DNA of 64,000 nucleotides from Maccoyibacter intestinihominis (lineage in GTDB: Bacteria > Bacillota > Clostridia > Lachnospirales > Lachnospiraceae): assembly GCF_040096355.1 (NCBI RefSeq), contig NZ_JBBMEX010000014.1:1-64000 (forward strand). Direction: 5' to 3'. The position numbers were made by a program, and so were the translations under genes. How positions within the stretch are numbered: position 1 is the stretch's first letter; each line of letters starts with the position of its first letter. Below are positions 34,537 to 43,724 of the stretch, piece after piece. Under the pieces are notes generated by a model. That model saw only the letters and a program-made list of their open reading frames with translations. It ran no database searches and had not been told where the DNA came from.

Positions 34537-34650
34537 AAGAATATTGTAAGTTTCTCTATGCGTTTTTACAAGAAAAATATTTCTATTTTAGCGTTCTTAT
34601 GATAAGATAAGAGCAGTAACCGTCATATTTATGCCGGAAAGAGGTGTTTC

Positions 34651-35643
34651 ATGAAAATTAATATTTACTACGGAGGACGCGGACTTTTAGATGACCCGAC
34701 TCTGTATGTTTTAAAAAAGATGCAGAACGTTTTTACGGAGCTGCGTGTCACTGTGGAGCGCTACAATATTTTTGAATATAAAAATAGTATCTCTACTCTT
34801 CCACAGACAATGAAAGATGCGGATGGTATTATCCTTGCAACTACTGTAGAATGGCTGGGTATCGGTGGATTTATGTATCAGTTCCTAGATGCCTGCTGGC
34901 TCTATGGTGATAAGGAAAAGATTCAGTCTCTCTATATGCAGCCCGTCGTTATGTCAACCACTTATGGAGAACGCGAGGGCATGACTTCCTTAGAAAATGC
35001 ATGGGAGATGCTCGGTGGTCTTCCTTGTAACGGATTCTGCGGATATGTCGAAGATATGGTCGCTTTTGAAATGAACAAAGATTATTCTCTGATCATCGAA
35101 AAAAAAGCTGAAAATCTTTATCGTACGATTTCCCAGAAACAGAAAGGACTTCCTACCAGTAATCAGGCTGTAAAACAATCCGTTCTGCGTACACAGGCTT
35201 TAGAACTGACTCCACAAGAGAGCGAACAGCTTTCTAAGTATGTTTCCGATGATTCCTATGTGAAACAGCAGAAGGAAGATATCCAGGAGCTTGCCAGCAT
35301 GTTTAAGGATTTACTGGATCAGTCCGACTCAGAGGAAGGTCCATCCTATATTCTGGATCTTGAATCTCATTTTGTACCGCAGAATGATTTTTCCGCTAAT
35401 TATCTCTTTATGATCGAGGGACAAAAGAAACCACTCGTCATTGAGGTTTCCGGAGATTCCTTAAACTGCTATTATGGACAGCAGGAAGCAATTGATATCT
35501 ATGCAAAAATGACTGCTTCCGTGATGGAGCGGATCATTTCCGGACAGATGACCTTCCAGCGTGCATTCATGACCGGAGAGATGACTGCTAAAGGTAATTT
35601 TAAAACACTGCGTATGTTAGACCATATTTTTATTTTTGAGTAA
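34651..35643 (+). CDS. NADPH-dependent FMN reductase-like protein with SCP2 domain
   Basis: The 330-residue protein combines an N-terminal flavodoxin-like/FMN-reductase domain (about 1-155; DADGIILATTVEWLGIGGFM is the flavin-loop region) with a C-terminal SCP2 sterol-carrier-like domain (about 235-330; VIEVSGDSLNCYYGQQEA to MTAKGNFKTLRMLD). It could reduce a flavin or quinone with a lipid-like ligand bound by the second domain. AAAGAGG precedes ATG 34651. It is followed after 17 bases by the HIT gene, so the two form an operon. Confidence 0.78.
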   Translation: MKINIYYGGRGLLDDPTLYVLKKMQNVFTELRVTVERYNIFEYKNSISTLPQTMKDADGIILATTVEWLGIGGFMYQFLDACWLYGDKEKIQSLYMQPVVMSTTYGEREGMTSLENAWEMLGGLPCNGFCGYVEDMVAFEMNKDYSLIIEKKAENLYRTISQKQKGLPTSNQAVKQSVLRTQALELTPQESEQLSKYVSDDSYVKQQKEDIQELASMFKDLLDQSDSEEGPSYILDLESHFVPQNDFSANYLFMIEGQKKPLVIEVSGDSLNCYYGQQEAIDIYAKMTASVMERIISGQMTFQRAFMTGEMTAKGNFKTLRMLDHIFIFE

Positions 35644-35660
35644 TACAAGGAGTGATAAAC

Positions 35661-36077
35661 ATGAAAAAAGATGATTGTATTTTTTGTAAAATAGCTGCAG
35701 GCGAGATTCCTTCAAGAAAAATCTATGAAGATAGTGACCTGATCGCTATTATGGATCTGAATCCGACTTCTAAAGGACATTCTTTGATCATTCCAAAGGA
35801 GCACTGCACAAATATCTACGATATTGATGAAGATATTGCCGCAAAAGTCATGAAAACTGCAAAAAAACTTGCAACGAAGATGACAGTTGCGTTGAACTGC
35901 GACGGTTTTAACCTGTTACAGAATAATGGGGAAACTGCCGGACAGACAATGTTTCATTTTCATATGCATCTGATTCCACGCTATAAGGATGCGGACAATA
36001 ATATGTTAAAATTTACTTCTGTTTCTTTCAGTGATGAAGAAATGGACGCGATCCGCGACCAGATCATAAAAGATTAA
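35661..36077 (+). CDS. HIT-family nucleotide hydrolase/transferase
   Basis: The 138-residue protein has the N-terminal CIFCKIAAGEIPS start and the histidine triad HFHMHLIP near residue 100, as in HinT-like purine-nucleoside phosphoramidases. ATG 35661 behind AAGGAG is chosen over the ATG nine bases upstream. It ends an operon with the flavoprotein gene and is followed by a strong terminator. Natural substrate in bacteria is uncertain. Confidence 0.93.
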   Translation: MKKDDCIFCKIAAGEIPSRKIYEDSDLIAIMDLNPTSKGHSLIIPKEHCTNIYDIDEDIAAKVMKTAKKLATKMTVALNCDGFNLLQNNGETAGQTMFHFHMHLIPRYKDADNNMLKFTSVSFSDEEMDAIRDQIIKD

Positions 36078-36118
36078 GTAGATTTGCGAATTTTTTGAAT
36101 TATATAATAGATGATATT

Positions 36119-36168
36119 GTGTGAAAAGTTTCTTTTGATTATCACAAAAGAGACTTTTCACATTTTTT
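36119..36168 (+). terminator. terminator of the HIT operon
   Basis: GTGAAAAGT.TCTTTTG (36121-36137) pairs with CAAAAGA.ACTTTTCAC (36145-36161), followed by TTTTTTATT. It also faces the end of murG. Confidence 0.92.
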
Positions 36169-36169
36169 A

Positions 36170-37237
36170 TTATTTACCGGCTTCACTCTCGATAAGTTGT
36201 AAGATCGTCTCGACAGAATCCATCTGATTGCTCTTCTCCATCGCCTGTCGGTAATCTTCCCTGTCGGCATAGACTTTCCGGATTGCCTCAAGCAGAATAT
36301 CCACCGTCAGTGTCTCTTCCTCTATTACATAGCTGAATCCCTGTTTTTCAAAGGAGCGGGCATTTAAGATCTGGTCTCCGCGGCTTGCTGCTGCTGACAG
36401 CGGGATCAGGATATTTGGCTTATGTAATGCCAAAAGTTCGCAGATCGCATTTGCTCCTGCTCTTGATACTACGATATCTGCAAGTGCAAATAAATCTTTT
36501 AACTCATCTTTGATATATTCATACTGTGCATAACCTTTTGTCTGTGCCAAGCTGTTGTCTAAATTGCCTTTTCCACACAGATGGATCACCTGATATTCCT
36601 TTAATAACTGTGGCAGTGCTTCGCGTACCACCTGATTGATAAATACGGAACCGATGCTGCCACCAATCACCAGCATGACCGGTTTTCCTTTTTCAAATCC
36701 ACAGAATTCCAGTGCCTTTTCCTTACTGCCCTGTAACAATTCGCTGCGGATCGGAGAACCTGTTAAAATTGCTTTTCCTTTTGGCAGATATTGCAGTGTC
36801 TCCGGGAAATTACAGCACACTTTTGTTGCCGATGGTATCGCCAGTTTGTTCGCAAGTCCCGGTGTAATGTCTGATTCATGGATAATTACCGGTATTCTGC
36901 GGTGTTTTGCCGCTAATACTACCGGAACAGAGACAAATCCGCCTTTAGAAAAGACGATATCCGGTTTCAATTTTCCCAACAGTCTGACTGCCTGATGATA
37001 ACCCTTTAGAACTTTAAACGGATCTGTAAAGTTCTTTACATCAAAATATCTTCTGAGTTTACCGGAAGATATTCCATGATATGGAATATGATAGGATTCG
37101 ATCAATCTCTTCTCGATCCCTTCATAAGAACCAATGTAATCTATCTGATAACCTAATTTTTGCAAACCCGGAAGAAGTGCGATATTTGGTGTTACATGTC
37201 CCGCTGTTCCTCCGCCCGTCAGTACAATTTTCTTCAT
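36170..37237 (-). CDS. murG: UDP-GlcNAc:lipid I N-acetylglucosaminyltransferase
   Basis: The 355-residue glycosyltransferase makes lipid II on the inner face of the membrane. The N-terminal glycine loop GGGTAGHVTPNIAL, the inter-domain GGSIGS loop and the C-terminal ADIVVSRAGANAICELLAL donor-binding region are present. It stands outside a division cluster here, directly after the FHA/Tad operon on the same strand with a 38-base gap, so it may be co-transcribed with it. Confidence 0.95.
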   Translation of the reverse strand: MKKIVLTGGGTAGHVTPNIALLPGLQKLGYQIDYIGSYEGIEKRLIESYHIPYHGISSGKLRRYFDVKNFTDPFKVLKGYHQAVRLLGKLKPDIVFSKGGFVSVPVVLAAKHRRIPVIIHESDITPGLANKLAIPSATKVCCNFPETLQYLPKGKAILTGSPIRSELLQGSKEKALEFCGFEKGKPVMLVIGGSIGSVFINQVVREALPQLLKEYQVIHLCGKGNLDNSLAQTKGYAQYEYIKDELKDLFALADIVVSRAGANAICELLALHKPNILIPLSAAASRGDQILNARSFEKQGFSYVIEEETLTVDILLEAIRKVYADREDYRQAMEKSNQMDSVETILQLIESEAGK

Positions 37238-37275
37238 TCTCGTTTCCTCTCGCTACTATCTGTTTTCTACTTTAT

Positions 37276-38505
37276 TTATATTATACTGTTATTGCAAAAA
37301 GTCAAGAATCTATACGATATATCTGCAAAGGTAATCCTGTCACCTTCTTCTAATCTACGAACCTCTTTATAGATCAGGATTTCACCATTTACAAGTGTTC
37401 CATTTGCCGAATTCATATCTTCTATATAATAAGTATTTTCTGCTCTTGTAATTTTCGCCTGTATTTCTCCTGCTGCTCTTGATTTCAGTACTCCATCGAC
37501 TGCTGATGCATCCGTTCCGATCAGAAAAATATCTTTATCTACTACAAAATCCCGCTCTTCTCCTCCGCCAAGGTAGATCAGTCTGGCACCGGTTACGGCT
37601 TCTTCTCTCTGCCCCGATAGATATGTTCTATCCTGTTCCATTGGATATGCCGGATCTTTTTCTGACGCACCTATTTTTCTATGCTCTGATAAATGGATCT
37701 TATTACGTTCCGGCGAAGATTCCTTTTGTTTCTTCTTAATAAAAGGAACCGGAATTGCAGGCATGGAAAGTTCCTTTTTCTTTCTATTTAATTTGTCCAG
37801 ATGTAGTGCGGATATTCCTTTTTCTAAAACCTGTAATATTAATTTTTTTAATGACATTATTTTATCGCTTTTTTTCGGATTTTGAGGATTTACAGCTACC
37901 GGCTCTATCCCTGCTGTTTCGTTTTTCACTTCTTTGTATTCCTGCCACATTTCCCAGTCGTTTTCCTCTTCTGTCGCAAAAAATAATTCCTGCAGCTTTA
38001 ACAGACTGTAGTTCTCTTCACGGGTTTTTTCATATATTGCATATACTTTTTCTGTATCCTCACGATTTTCATGGTCTAATTGCGGCAGCATATTCTCGAT
38101 CAAATTTGCAAACTCTTCCCTGAGTTCTCCTTCTTTATTCGGATAGTAACAGAAATAAAACTGTTCTTCTCTGCTATCCATAAAGATCATATCTTCTTTT
38201 AACAGGATTTTCTCTTCTTTGAGCAGATAATGCTCCATTTCCCGGCACAGATGTATAAGGTTTTCAAGAATCTTTTTGATCATCACAAGATTTAACGCAT
38301 TATTTTCAAGATAACACTCCAGCGACTTTTTTCCTGTAATATCGTAACAAAACCGGATTTCTCCTGTTTCCTGTACATCCTGCACCGGCAGCAATCCCAT
38401 GACTGCATTGTGTTTTAACATTCTTAATTCATAGCTCTCTTCTTCCACATAACCTGTCACCAGCATAAAACTCCGGTTCCACGTTCTTCTATACTCTATT
38501 TCCAT
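37276..38505 (-). CDS. DUF6382-like protein with C-terminal FHA domain
   Basis: A 409-residue cytosolic protein. The N-terminal 180 residues (start MEIEYRRTWNRSFMLV) resemble DUF6382; a basic, Lys/Pro-rich linker follows, then an FHA domain (about 320-405; DKDIFLIGTDASAVDGVL and MNSANGTLVNGEI), which binds phosphothreonine. It is the last gene of the Tad pilus locus and overlaps the TadE-like gene by 10 bases. The context suggests a phospho-dependent regulator or scaffold of the pilus machine; that role is inference. Confidence 0.8.
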   Translation of the reverse strand: MEIEYRRTWNRSFMLVTGYVEEESYELRMLKHNAVMGLLPVQDVQETGEIRFCYDITGKKSLECYLENNALNLVMIKKILENLIHLCREMEHYLLKEEKILLKEDMIFMDSREEQFYFCYYPNKEGELREEFANLIENMLPQLDHENREDTEKVYAIYEKTREENYSLLKLQELFFATEEENDWEMWQEYKEVKNETAGIEPVAVNPQNPKKSDKIMSLKKLILQVLEKGISALHLDKLNRKKKELSMPAIPVPFIKKKQKESSPERNKIHLSEHRKIGASEKDPAYPMEQDRTYLSGQREEAVTGARLIYLGGGEERDFVVDKDIFLIGTDASAVDGVLKSRAAGEIQAKITRAENTYYIEDMNSANGTLVNGEILIYKEVRRLEEGDRITFADISYRFLTFCNNSII

Positions 38506-38714
38506 ATATTTTCCCCTGCTTCTTCTAACATTTCGCTTCTTTTAAAAATATCTGCACCCGATAATTCCTGTAATCGTGCAGAGTAAACCGATGCCTTTTG
38601 AACTTCCTGACATAAGGAGATCCCGAGTGCAAATCCCTGAAAGATAAAAAACAGTACCAATGGCATAAGCATGGATGCTTCTACCGTATAGCTCGCTTTT
38701 AAAGATTTTTTCAT
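38496..38714 (-). CDS. TadE-like minor pilin, short
   Basis: The 72-residue protein starts MKKSLKASYTVEASMLMPLV: a basic lead, the TVEAS motif with a glutamate five residues into the hydrophobic helix, and a single membrane segment, as in TadE/pseudopilins processed by a prepilin peptidase. ATG 38714 with GGAGGA eight bases upstream is the real start; an open frame 49 codons longer is spurious. It overlaps the prepilin-peptidase stop by 4 bases and the FHA gene by 10. Confidence 0.82.
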   Translation of the reverse strand: MKKSLKASYTVEASMLMPLVLFFIFQGFALGISLCQEVQKASVYSARLQELSGADIFKRSEMLEEAGENIWK

Positions 38715-39136
38715 ATGATCTGTCCTCCCAAATATAACACATAGGCGGATAATACAAATGGTACAAACGGAATTTCTGATTTTGCACTTTTTTTCCGCAC
38801 TAATATTTGTATTATGGCAAAAACAAACGCCAGTACAAGGCTTGTCATCAACAGGGAGCAATTATCCCATCCTCCCAGATAAATACCGGTAACCAGAAAG
38901 AGCAGCCCATCACCATAACCTAATGATTCACCTGTCATCTCAGCAATTCCGAGCAATCCCACTCCCAACAGCATACCTCCACAGATTTCCGGTATGGTCA
39001 AAGCCCTTGTCACTGTCTGATATATTGCTCCTATTACCGAAAATGCCAATAACGGCAGAATATCAATCCTCTTTTTCCTGACATCCTCTATTGAAAACAG
39101 CAGTAACATCATAAAAATTATACTTTTCTTTAACAT
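38711..39136 (-). CDS. prepilin peptidase (A24), second copy
   Basis: A 141-residue polytopic membrane protein with about five helices. The two catalytic aspartates are in SIEDVRKKRID (about residue 18) and the GYGDG motif (about 74), diagnostic of A24 aspartyl prepilin peptidases of the small TadV/CpaA type. The locus has another such enzyme at 45869-46276, so the two may process different substrates, for instance the Flp pilin and the TadE-like proteins. Confidence 0.87.
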   Translation of the reverse strand: MLKKSIIFMMLLLFSIEDVRKKRIDILPLLAFSVIGAIYQTVTRALTIPEICGGMLLGVGLLGIAEMTGESLGYGDGLLFLVTGIYLGGWDNCSLLMTSLVLAFVFAIIQILVRKKSAKSEIPFVPFVLSAYVLYLGGQII

Positions 39137-39178
39137 TTCTCCTGACTATTTCCTATACTTTTATTTTTACATGAATTT

Positions 39179-40036
39179 TTATGTACATTTCTTACATGGA
39201 TGACGTTTACCAACCTTGTCCATGGAAATTACATACACCGTTCGCTTTAATCCCCGACATTCCAAACTCACATGATAACAGGTTCCGTAATCTGTAATGT
39301 AACAGGTTTTTCCACTCTTCTTTTTGCAACAACTTCCACACCGCACATATTTGCTTCCATTTTTATTTCTTGAACTTTCTACTTCCTCTAATGACACTGT
39401 ACGGATACTCAGATCCAGATAGGCACAATCCCTGCTGCCATGATAGGCCTTTCCGGTCTTTGTTACATAGACAAGCTTCTCTTTTCCTGCATCATCCTCC
39501 TGCGGAATATACCCTGTCCACTTCCTTGCGGATACCTCCTGTTCCGCCGGATATCTCAACGTTCCAAAGAATCCTACCGGTATTGTCATCCGGTAACTGG
39601 CGTGCAGTATCAGTTCACTTCCTTCATAATTGGATTTGCTAAAAGAAATCCCCGCTTTTCCCCCATCAATATATTCAAATGGTACGTTTTCTTCTTTTGC
39701 ACTTTTTAAAAAATGCAACTGTACCTTTGCCGGATGTACAGTATCGGAGCTTTCACTCACACATGCTGCTTCTACCCTTGCTGTATACATCATTGCCTGC
39801 TCCATAGTGATCTCTGTCTGCATGATCCGAAAATAAAACAGCAGAAAAACCATAAAGCCAATAAACAACGGAAGTGCGACGGCTGCTTCCACCGTCAGGG
39901 ATGCACGATAGAAAGTGCGTGGATATGTCTCTGTCAAACAGAGGATTTTTCTATTTCTTTTTCTTCTTGAGAGAGCTTTATTCACTACTTTTCCAAATAA
40001 ATAATATTTACATTTAATTTTTATAAACAGAGACAT
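39179..40036 (-). CDS. TadE-like pseudopilin with large C-terminal domain
   Basis: The 285-residue protein has a basic cytoplasmic lead of about 45 residues, then RASLTVEAAVALPLFIGFM, the TadE-type processing motif and membrane helix. The outside part ends in a Cys-rich domain with four repeated motifs (CAYLDL, CGSCCKKK, CYHVSLECRGL, HPCKKC) that may form disulfides or bind metal. ATG 40036 nine bases behind GGAGG is used. It probably joins the pilus as a minor subunit. Confidence 0.78.
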   Translation of the reverse strand: MSLFIKIKCKYYLFGKVVNKALSRRKRNRKILCLTETYPRTFYRASLTVEAAVALPLFIGFMVFLLFYFRIMQTEITMEQAMMYTARVEAACVSESSDTVHPAKVQLHFLKSAKEENVPFEYIDGGKAGISFSKSNYEGSELILHASYRMTIPVGFFGTLRYPAEQEVSARKWTGYIPQEDDAGKEKLVYVTKTGKAYHGSRDCAYLDLSIRTVSLEEVESSRNKNGSKYVRCGSCCKKKSGKTCYITDYGTCYHVSLECRGLKRTVYVISMDKVGKRHPCKKCT

Positions 40037-40062
40037 ATCCACGCACCTCCTATCCATTTTTT

Positions 40063-41601
40063 CTAAAAATATGTATATTGATTGCACCTGTCTATCTGGA
40101 AAGTCTCCATTCCAAGCCTTTGGATCGTGATCATATTCCAGAATAACGGCTCTGCTTCGTAACTTACCCTGCTCTCACATCCGGTCATCATATGATCCAT
40201 CTGTATGCTCTTTCCATACATTGCGTTTGTATTTACCTCAATGATATCCATGGAACGGTAATTTACTGCACTATCTTTTTTCATACAGATTAAAAATTGC
40301 AGGTATTTCAAATAATCCCATCCATTCTCACAGTCCTTTGCCATCGCAAATCCATCTACTGCTTCCCCTGTCTGATTGATACCGGTTGTCCACTGTTCTG
40401 CATTTTTTATCCACGCAATTCTTCTGCCTTCTAACAATGCCCGTACATCCAGTATACTTTCAGAATATGCCCATGCAGCTAAGATTCCCCATTTGGTAGC
40501 ATCCACAACTGGCGGATTCATACTCCAGCCCATCAATGCGACTGCCAGCTCTTCTGCCTCGATACACTTCTGCTGATCCTGTATCAGATATCCCATATTT
40601 GCTATTTCTCTAATCATTATTAAACTTTTCACGGTTTCCTTTAGATTATCACGGTCCGAAGACTCTCCATTTAAAATATATTCCCACTCATAGTCTAATG
40701 CATGATTGGATGAAATCTGTCGGTAAGAGCCCATATGGGTTTCTAAATACTTTACAAACCACAATTCTTCTAATATTGCTCCTTGTACCGGAAGATTTCC
40801 GGTTTCTTTCTGTCGATGCTCTAATGTATGTTCTAATGCTATTGCTTTGTTAGACAGCTGGCTCTCATCCCTTATCACCAGTGATAAAACAGCACTCTTT
40901 TTCCACTGATTTGCATCCTCAATGGGGTTTTTTACCTCTTCTTGTGGTTTCTGAGCGGAAATATCCCACACTTTCTCTTTTTCCTCTGTATTTCCTGTAT
41001 TTTTTGTACTTTCTTTTTGTTCCGGCTTTTCTGCACTTTCTGTATTTTCTGCCTGTTTCGCCTGTTCCACTTCCTCTATTGTTTTGTTTGCCTCTTCTAA
41101 ACGTTCTTCTACCGTTCCATTTTCCTGCTCTAAGGTTTCTTTTTGCTGTATCTCCTCTGCAAAATCATCCACTTCCTGTACCAGTGCTTCTCTTTTTGCT
41201 GTCCGGGCTGCAAGATGGCGAAATACATTTCCTCCGTTATCTGTTAGCAGCTGATATCCGGGAATTTTACACTCTGTCAGATTGATCCCGTAGAGTTCTT
41301 TTTCTGACTGCTTCAAATTATTAAGATTTTTTTCCTGTAAACGCTTTTCCACATTTTCTATGGCAAAATTCCCACTGCCATACGCACAATCTAACATTAA
41401 CAGCCCATAATTCTCATAGATTTCTTTCTGGTATTCTGCAAAGACAGATTCTAAGGCAGCATCACTGACAATATCCGCTTTTGTACCAAGTCCCTTAAGC
41501 CGTGCCGTTTCTAACAATGCAAAGAAAAAGGATGCACTCAGCAATAATAACAGGGTAAGAAATACCGTGATACTTGCCTTCTTGCTATATACCTTTTGCA
41601 T
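40063..41601 (-). CDS. DUF5702/TadG-like protein
   Basis: The 512-residue protein begins MQKVYSKKASITVFLTLLLLL, a TadG-like lead with one membrane helix, followed by a large outside region containing a Glu/Lys/Gln-rich coiled segment (about 145-215) and a folded C-terminal half. DUF5702 is the family I associate with this position in Clostridial Tad operons. The start overlaps the end of the Flp pilin gene and has only a weak SD, so translation is likely coupled; TTG 41634 is an alternative. Confidence 0.75.
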   Translation of the reverse strand: MQKVYSKKASITVFLTLLLLLSASFFFALLETARLKGLGTKADIVSDAALESVFAEYQKEIYENYGLLMLDCAYGSGNFAIENVEKRLQEKNLNNLKQSEKELYGINLTECKIPGYQLLTDNGGNVFRHLAARTAKREALVQEVDDFAEEIQQKETLEQENGTVEERLEEANKTIEEVEQAKQAENTESAEKPEQKESTKNTGNTEEKEKVWDISAQKPQEEVKNPIEDANQWKKSAVLSLVIRDESQLSNKAIALEHTLEHRQKETGNLPVQGAILEELWFVKYLETHMGSYRQISSNHALDYEWEYILNGESSDRDNLKETVKSLIMIREIANMGYLIQDQQKCIEAEELAVALMGWSMNPPVVDATKWGILAAWAYSESILDVRALLEGRRIAWIKNAEQWTTGINQTGEAVDGFAMAKDCENGWDYLKYLQFLICMKKDSAVNYRSMDIIEVNTNAMYGKSIQMDHMMTGCESRVSYEAEPLFWNMITIQRLGMETFQIDRCNQYTYF

Positions 41602-41755
41602 TTTCCGAAAGTGATGTAAACAGCTCACCAACAAGCGTCGTAAGCTGACTCTTGAAAATTGTTACCAGGGCAATTAACACGACTAAGATTAAGATCATCT
41701 CTACCGTACCAATTCCATCCTCTTCTAAAAATAAGTCTTTCAATCCTTTTTTCAT
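41585..41755 (-). CDS. Flp-type pilin, 56 residues
   Basis: A short intact gene: ATG 41755 with GGAGG nine bases upstream, stop at 41585. The protein reads MKKGLKDLFLEEDGIGTVEM followed by a hydrophobic helix (ILILVVLIALVTIF) and a short polar end. The glycine-[TVE]-hydrophobic pattern is that of Flp1-family type IVb pilins, with prepilin-peptidase cleavage expected before or near the hydrophobic segment and the conserved glutamate at position 19. It should be the major subunit of the pilus encoded here. Confidence 0.88.
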   Translation of the reverse strand: MKKGLKDLFLEEDGIGTVEMILILVVLIALVTIFKSQLTTLVGELFTSLSENAKGI

Positions 41756-41785
41756 AGATATCCTCCTTTACTTCTGTAAATCTTC

Positions 41786-42985
41786 CTAAAACTTTATCAA
41801 TGCCGGAACAATGATAAGTGCCACGATCATGCAGAGCATCAGCATCATCGGTAATAATAATTTTGTTCCTGCTTCTTCTCCTAACCGTTTTGCCAGATTC
41901 CTCCGCTGTTCCATTGCCAGCTCTGACTCTTTCGATAACAATTCCGTAAGCTCCGAGCTTCCTTTTCGCAGATTTTGTGTTAATAGGGATGCCAGTCTTT
42001 TGTATTGCCAGAGTGCACAACGGTTCCCAAAGTTCTCATATGCTTTTCTTTCTCCGACACCATCCTGTATCTCATTCCAGGTGTAACAGATCTCCTCATA
42101 TGCTGCATTTTTTACTGTGCCATTCTTCTTATAACGTCCTGCCATTCTCCCCCATGCCTTGGATACCGGCATTCCTGCTCCGATCAATAACGCTAATGTA
42201 GTTACTAACTGGGGATAGGATAATAGCAGTTCTTCTTCCCGTTTTTTCTTTTTCTTTCGCTCTTCCTCCAGTCCCCGGAATTTTAGGAGTACGCCTGTAA
42301 CCACTCCAAGTAACAACAAAATTCCTACTGTATGTGGATTCTGTTCTTTCCATTGAATTTCTTTTTTTCCGAGTTTTTTCGGAAGAATAAAATTCTTTTT
42401 TGTTTTATTTTTCTGATTTTGCTTTTCTAAGGCTGTTTCAATCTGTTCTTTGACACTCAGGTCCGGCGAAAATACATGAAATCCAAAACTGTACTCTTCT
42501 GTTTCTTCTCCACAGCTTAATAACACACAGGCCTCTAATAATACCCCTTTTTTTGGCAGTTCTTTCTTTACGAACTCTCCTTCTGTATTGATGACATCAT
42601 ACGAATCCAGTCTCCACTCTGCTTCTACATTCCCGTTTCGGTAAGAATCTTTCATTACCACCGGCTTTTTTACGGAATTCAGGGATTTGTTATCTCCTAA
42701 GAAAGTTGCATCAATTTCCTTTTTCGCCTTTTTTAACTCTTTTTTCACTTCTTTTTTGGTAAACCGGCGTTCCGCAATCTCGACATTTATATCATAGGAT
42801 TCACCGTCAACAATAGCCTCTAACGATTTCTGACTGCTTCCTTCTCCGGGTTCTTTTCTTTGCAAAGAGCCATGTTCTAAAGATCCCGCTGTCTGTTGTC
42901 TGACCATCACAAATACGATCAGAAGGAGGACTGCTGCTAAAATCTTTTTTATCTTTGTTTTTTCCGTTCCTTTTTCAGACTTCAA
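41786..42985 (-). CDS. TadC-like inner-membrane platform protein
   Basis: The 399-residue protein has an N-terminal helix, a hydrophilic domain of about 170 residues, another helix, and a C-terminal T2SSF domain (about 255-395: YPQLVTTLALLIGAGMPVSK, then LAMEQRRNLAKRLGEEAGTK and the final LLLPMMLMLCMIVALIIVPAL). It pairs with TadB as the platform against which the TadA motor assembles pilin. The outside domain (residues 35-200) is longer than in classical TadC. It overlaps tadB by 11 bases. Confidence 0.85.
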   Translation of the reverse strand: MKSEKGTEKTKIKKILAAVLLLIVFVMVRQQTAGSLEHGSLQRKEPGEGSSQKSLEAIVDGESYDINVEIAERRFTKKEVKKELKKAKKEIDATFLGDNKSLNSVKKPVVMKDSYRNGNVEAEWRLDSYDVINTEGEFVKKELPKKGVLLEACVLLSCGEETEEYSFGFHVFSPDLSVKEQIETALEKQNQKNKTKKNFILPKKLGKKEIQWKEQNPHTVGILLLLGVVTGVLLKFRGLEEERKKKKKREEELLLSYPQLVTTLALLIGAGMPVSKAWGRMAGRYKKNGTVKNAAYEEICYTWNEIQDGVGERKAYENFGNRCALWQYKRLASLLTQNLRKGSSELTELLSKESELAMEQRRNLAKRLGEEAGTKLLLPMMLMLCMIVALIIVPALIKF

Positions 42986-43724
42986 TCCTTCCCATCCTTT
43001 CTGAGAGCAGGATAGATGCCAGATAGCCCAGCAGACAGATTGTCATAAAGATAACTCCTAATATATTGTGATATAGTACATCCAGGTAGCCCGGAGAGGT
43101 GATATCCAGATAGAACAGTAAAAACACTGGCATAACATTCATTACTTTTTGCTCTAATTTCTTCTGTGCGATCATCGTCTGTATCTCTTCTTCAATCCGG
43201 ATTTTACTGCTGATATTTCTTACGGTATTCTGTATGATCCCCACCAGATTACCGCCGCCACGCTTTGCAAAAGAGAGCACCTCTGAAAAATTCTCAATTT
43301 CTTCTATACCGCTTTTTTTCGCAAATTCTTCAAATACGACTTCTAACGGCTGGTTCATACAAACCTTACGATTGATGATTTCTAATTCTGTCTGCATCAG
43401 TCCCCCCTCCCCATGTAGTTCTTTCATCTCTTTTCCGGCAACTAAAAATGCATTTTCTAATGCATATCCGGCAAGCAGATTTCCTTCGATCATTTCCATA
43501 CAGTCCCTAAATTCCTGCAATAACTGGCGTTTTCTCTTCTCCTGCTCCTTTTTTGCACTGTACCTTCGATAGAAATAACATACCGGAAAGAACAGTAACA
43601 GTGCCTTCACACTCTGGTAGAATAATCTTGCGATCAGAGCCGTAATGCCGGCTGCGATGAGGATTTCCCGATACCTGCCCACTCTAATTTTCGTGTATTC
43701 TTTAATTTCTCCCTGCTTTTCCAT
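42975..43724 (-). CDS. TadB-like inner-membrane platform protein
   Basis: The 249-residue protein carries a T2SSF domain with FRDCMEMIEGNLLAGYALEN, SFAKRGGGNLVGII and C-terminal helices. It forms the second platform subunit. The reading frame starts 91 bases inside the 3' end of tadA, an unusually long overlap; the tadA tail in the overlap is low in conserved features. A GGAGG site is 15 bases upstream of ATG 43724, so a later start is possible but no better candidate exists before the first helix. Confidence 0.85.
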   Translation of the reverse strand: MEKQGEIKEYTKIRVGRYREILIAAGITALIARLFYQSVKALLLFFPVCYFYRRYSAKKEQEKRKRQLLQEFRDCMEMIEGNLLAGYALENAFLVAGKEMKELHGEGGLMQTELEIINRKVCMNQPLEVVFEEFAKKSGIEEIENFSEVLSFAKRGGGNLVGIIQNTVRNISSKIRIEEEIQTMIAQKKLEQKVMNVMPVFLLFYLDITSPGYLDVLYHNILGVIFMTICLLGYLASILLSERMGRIEV

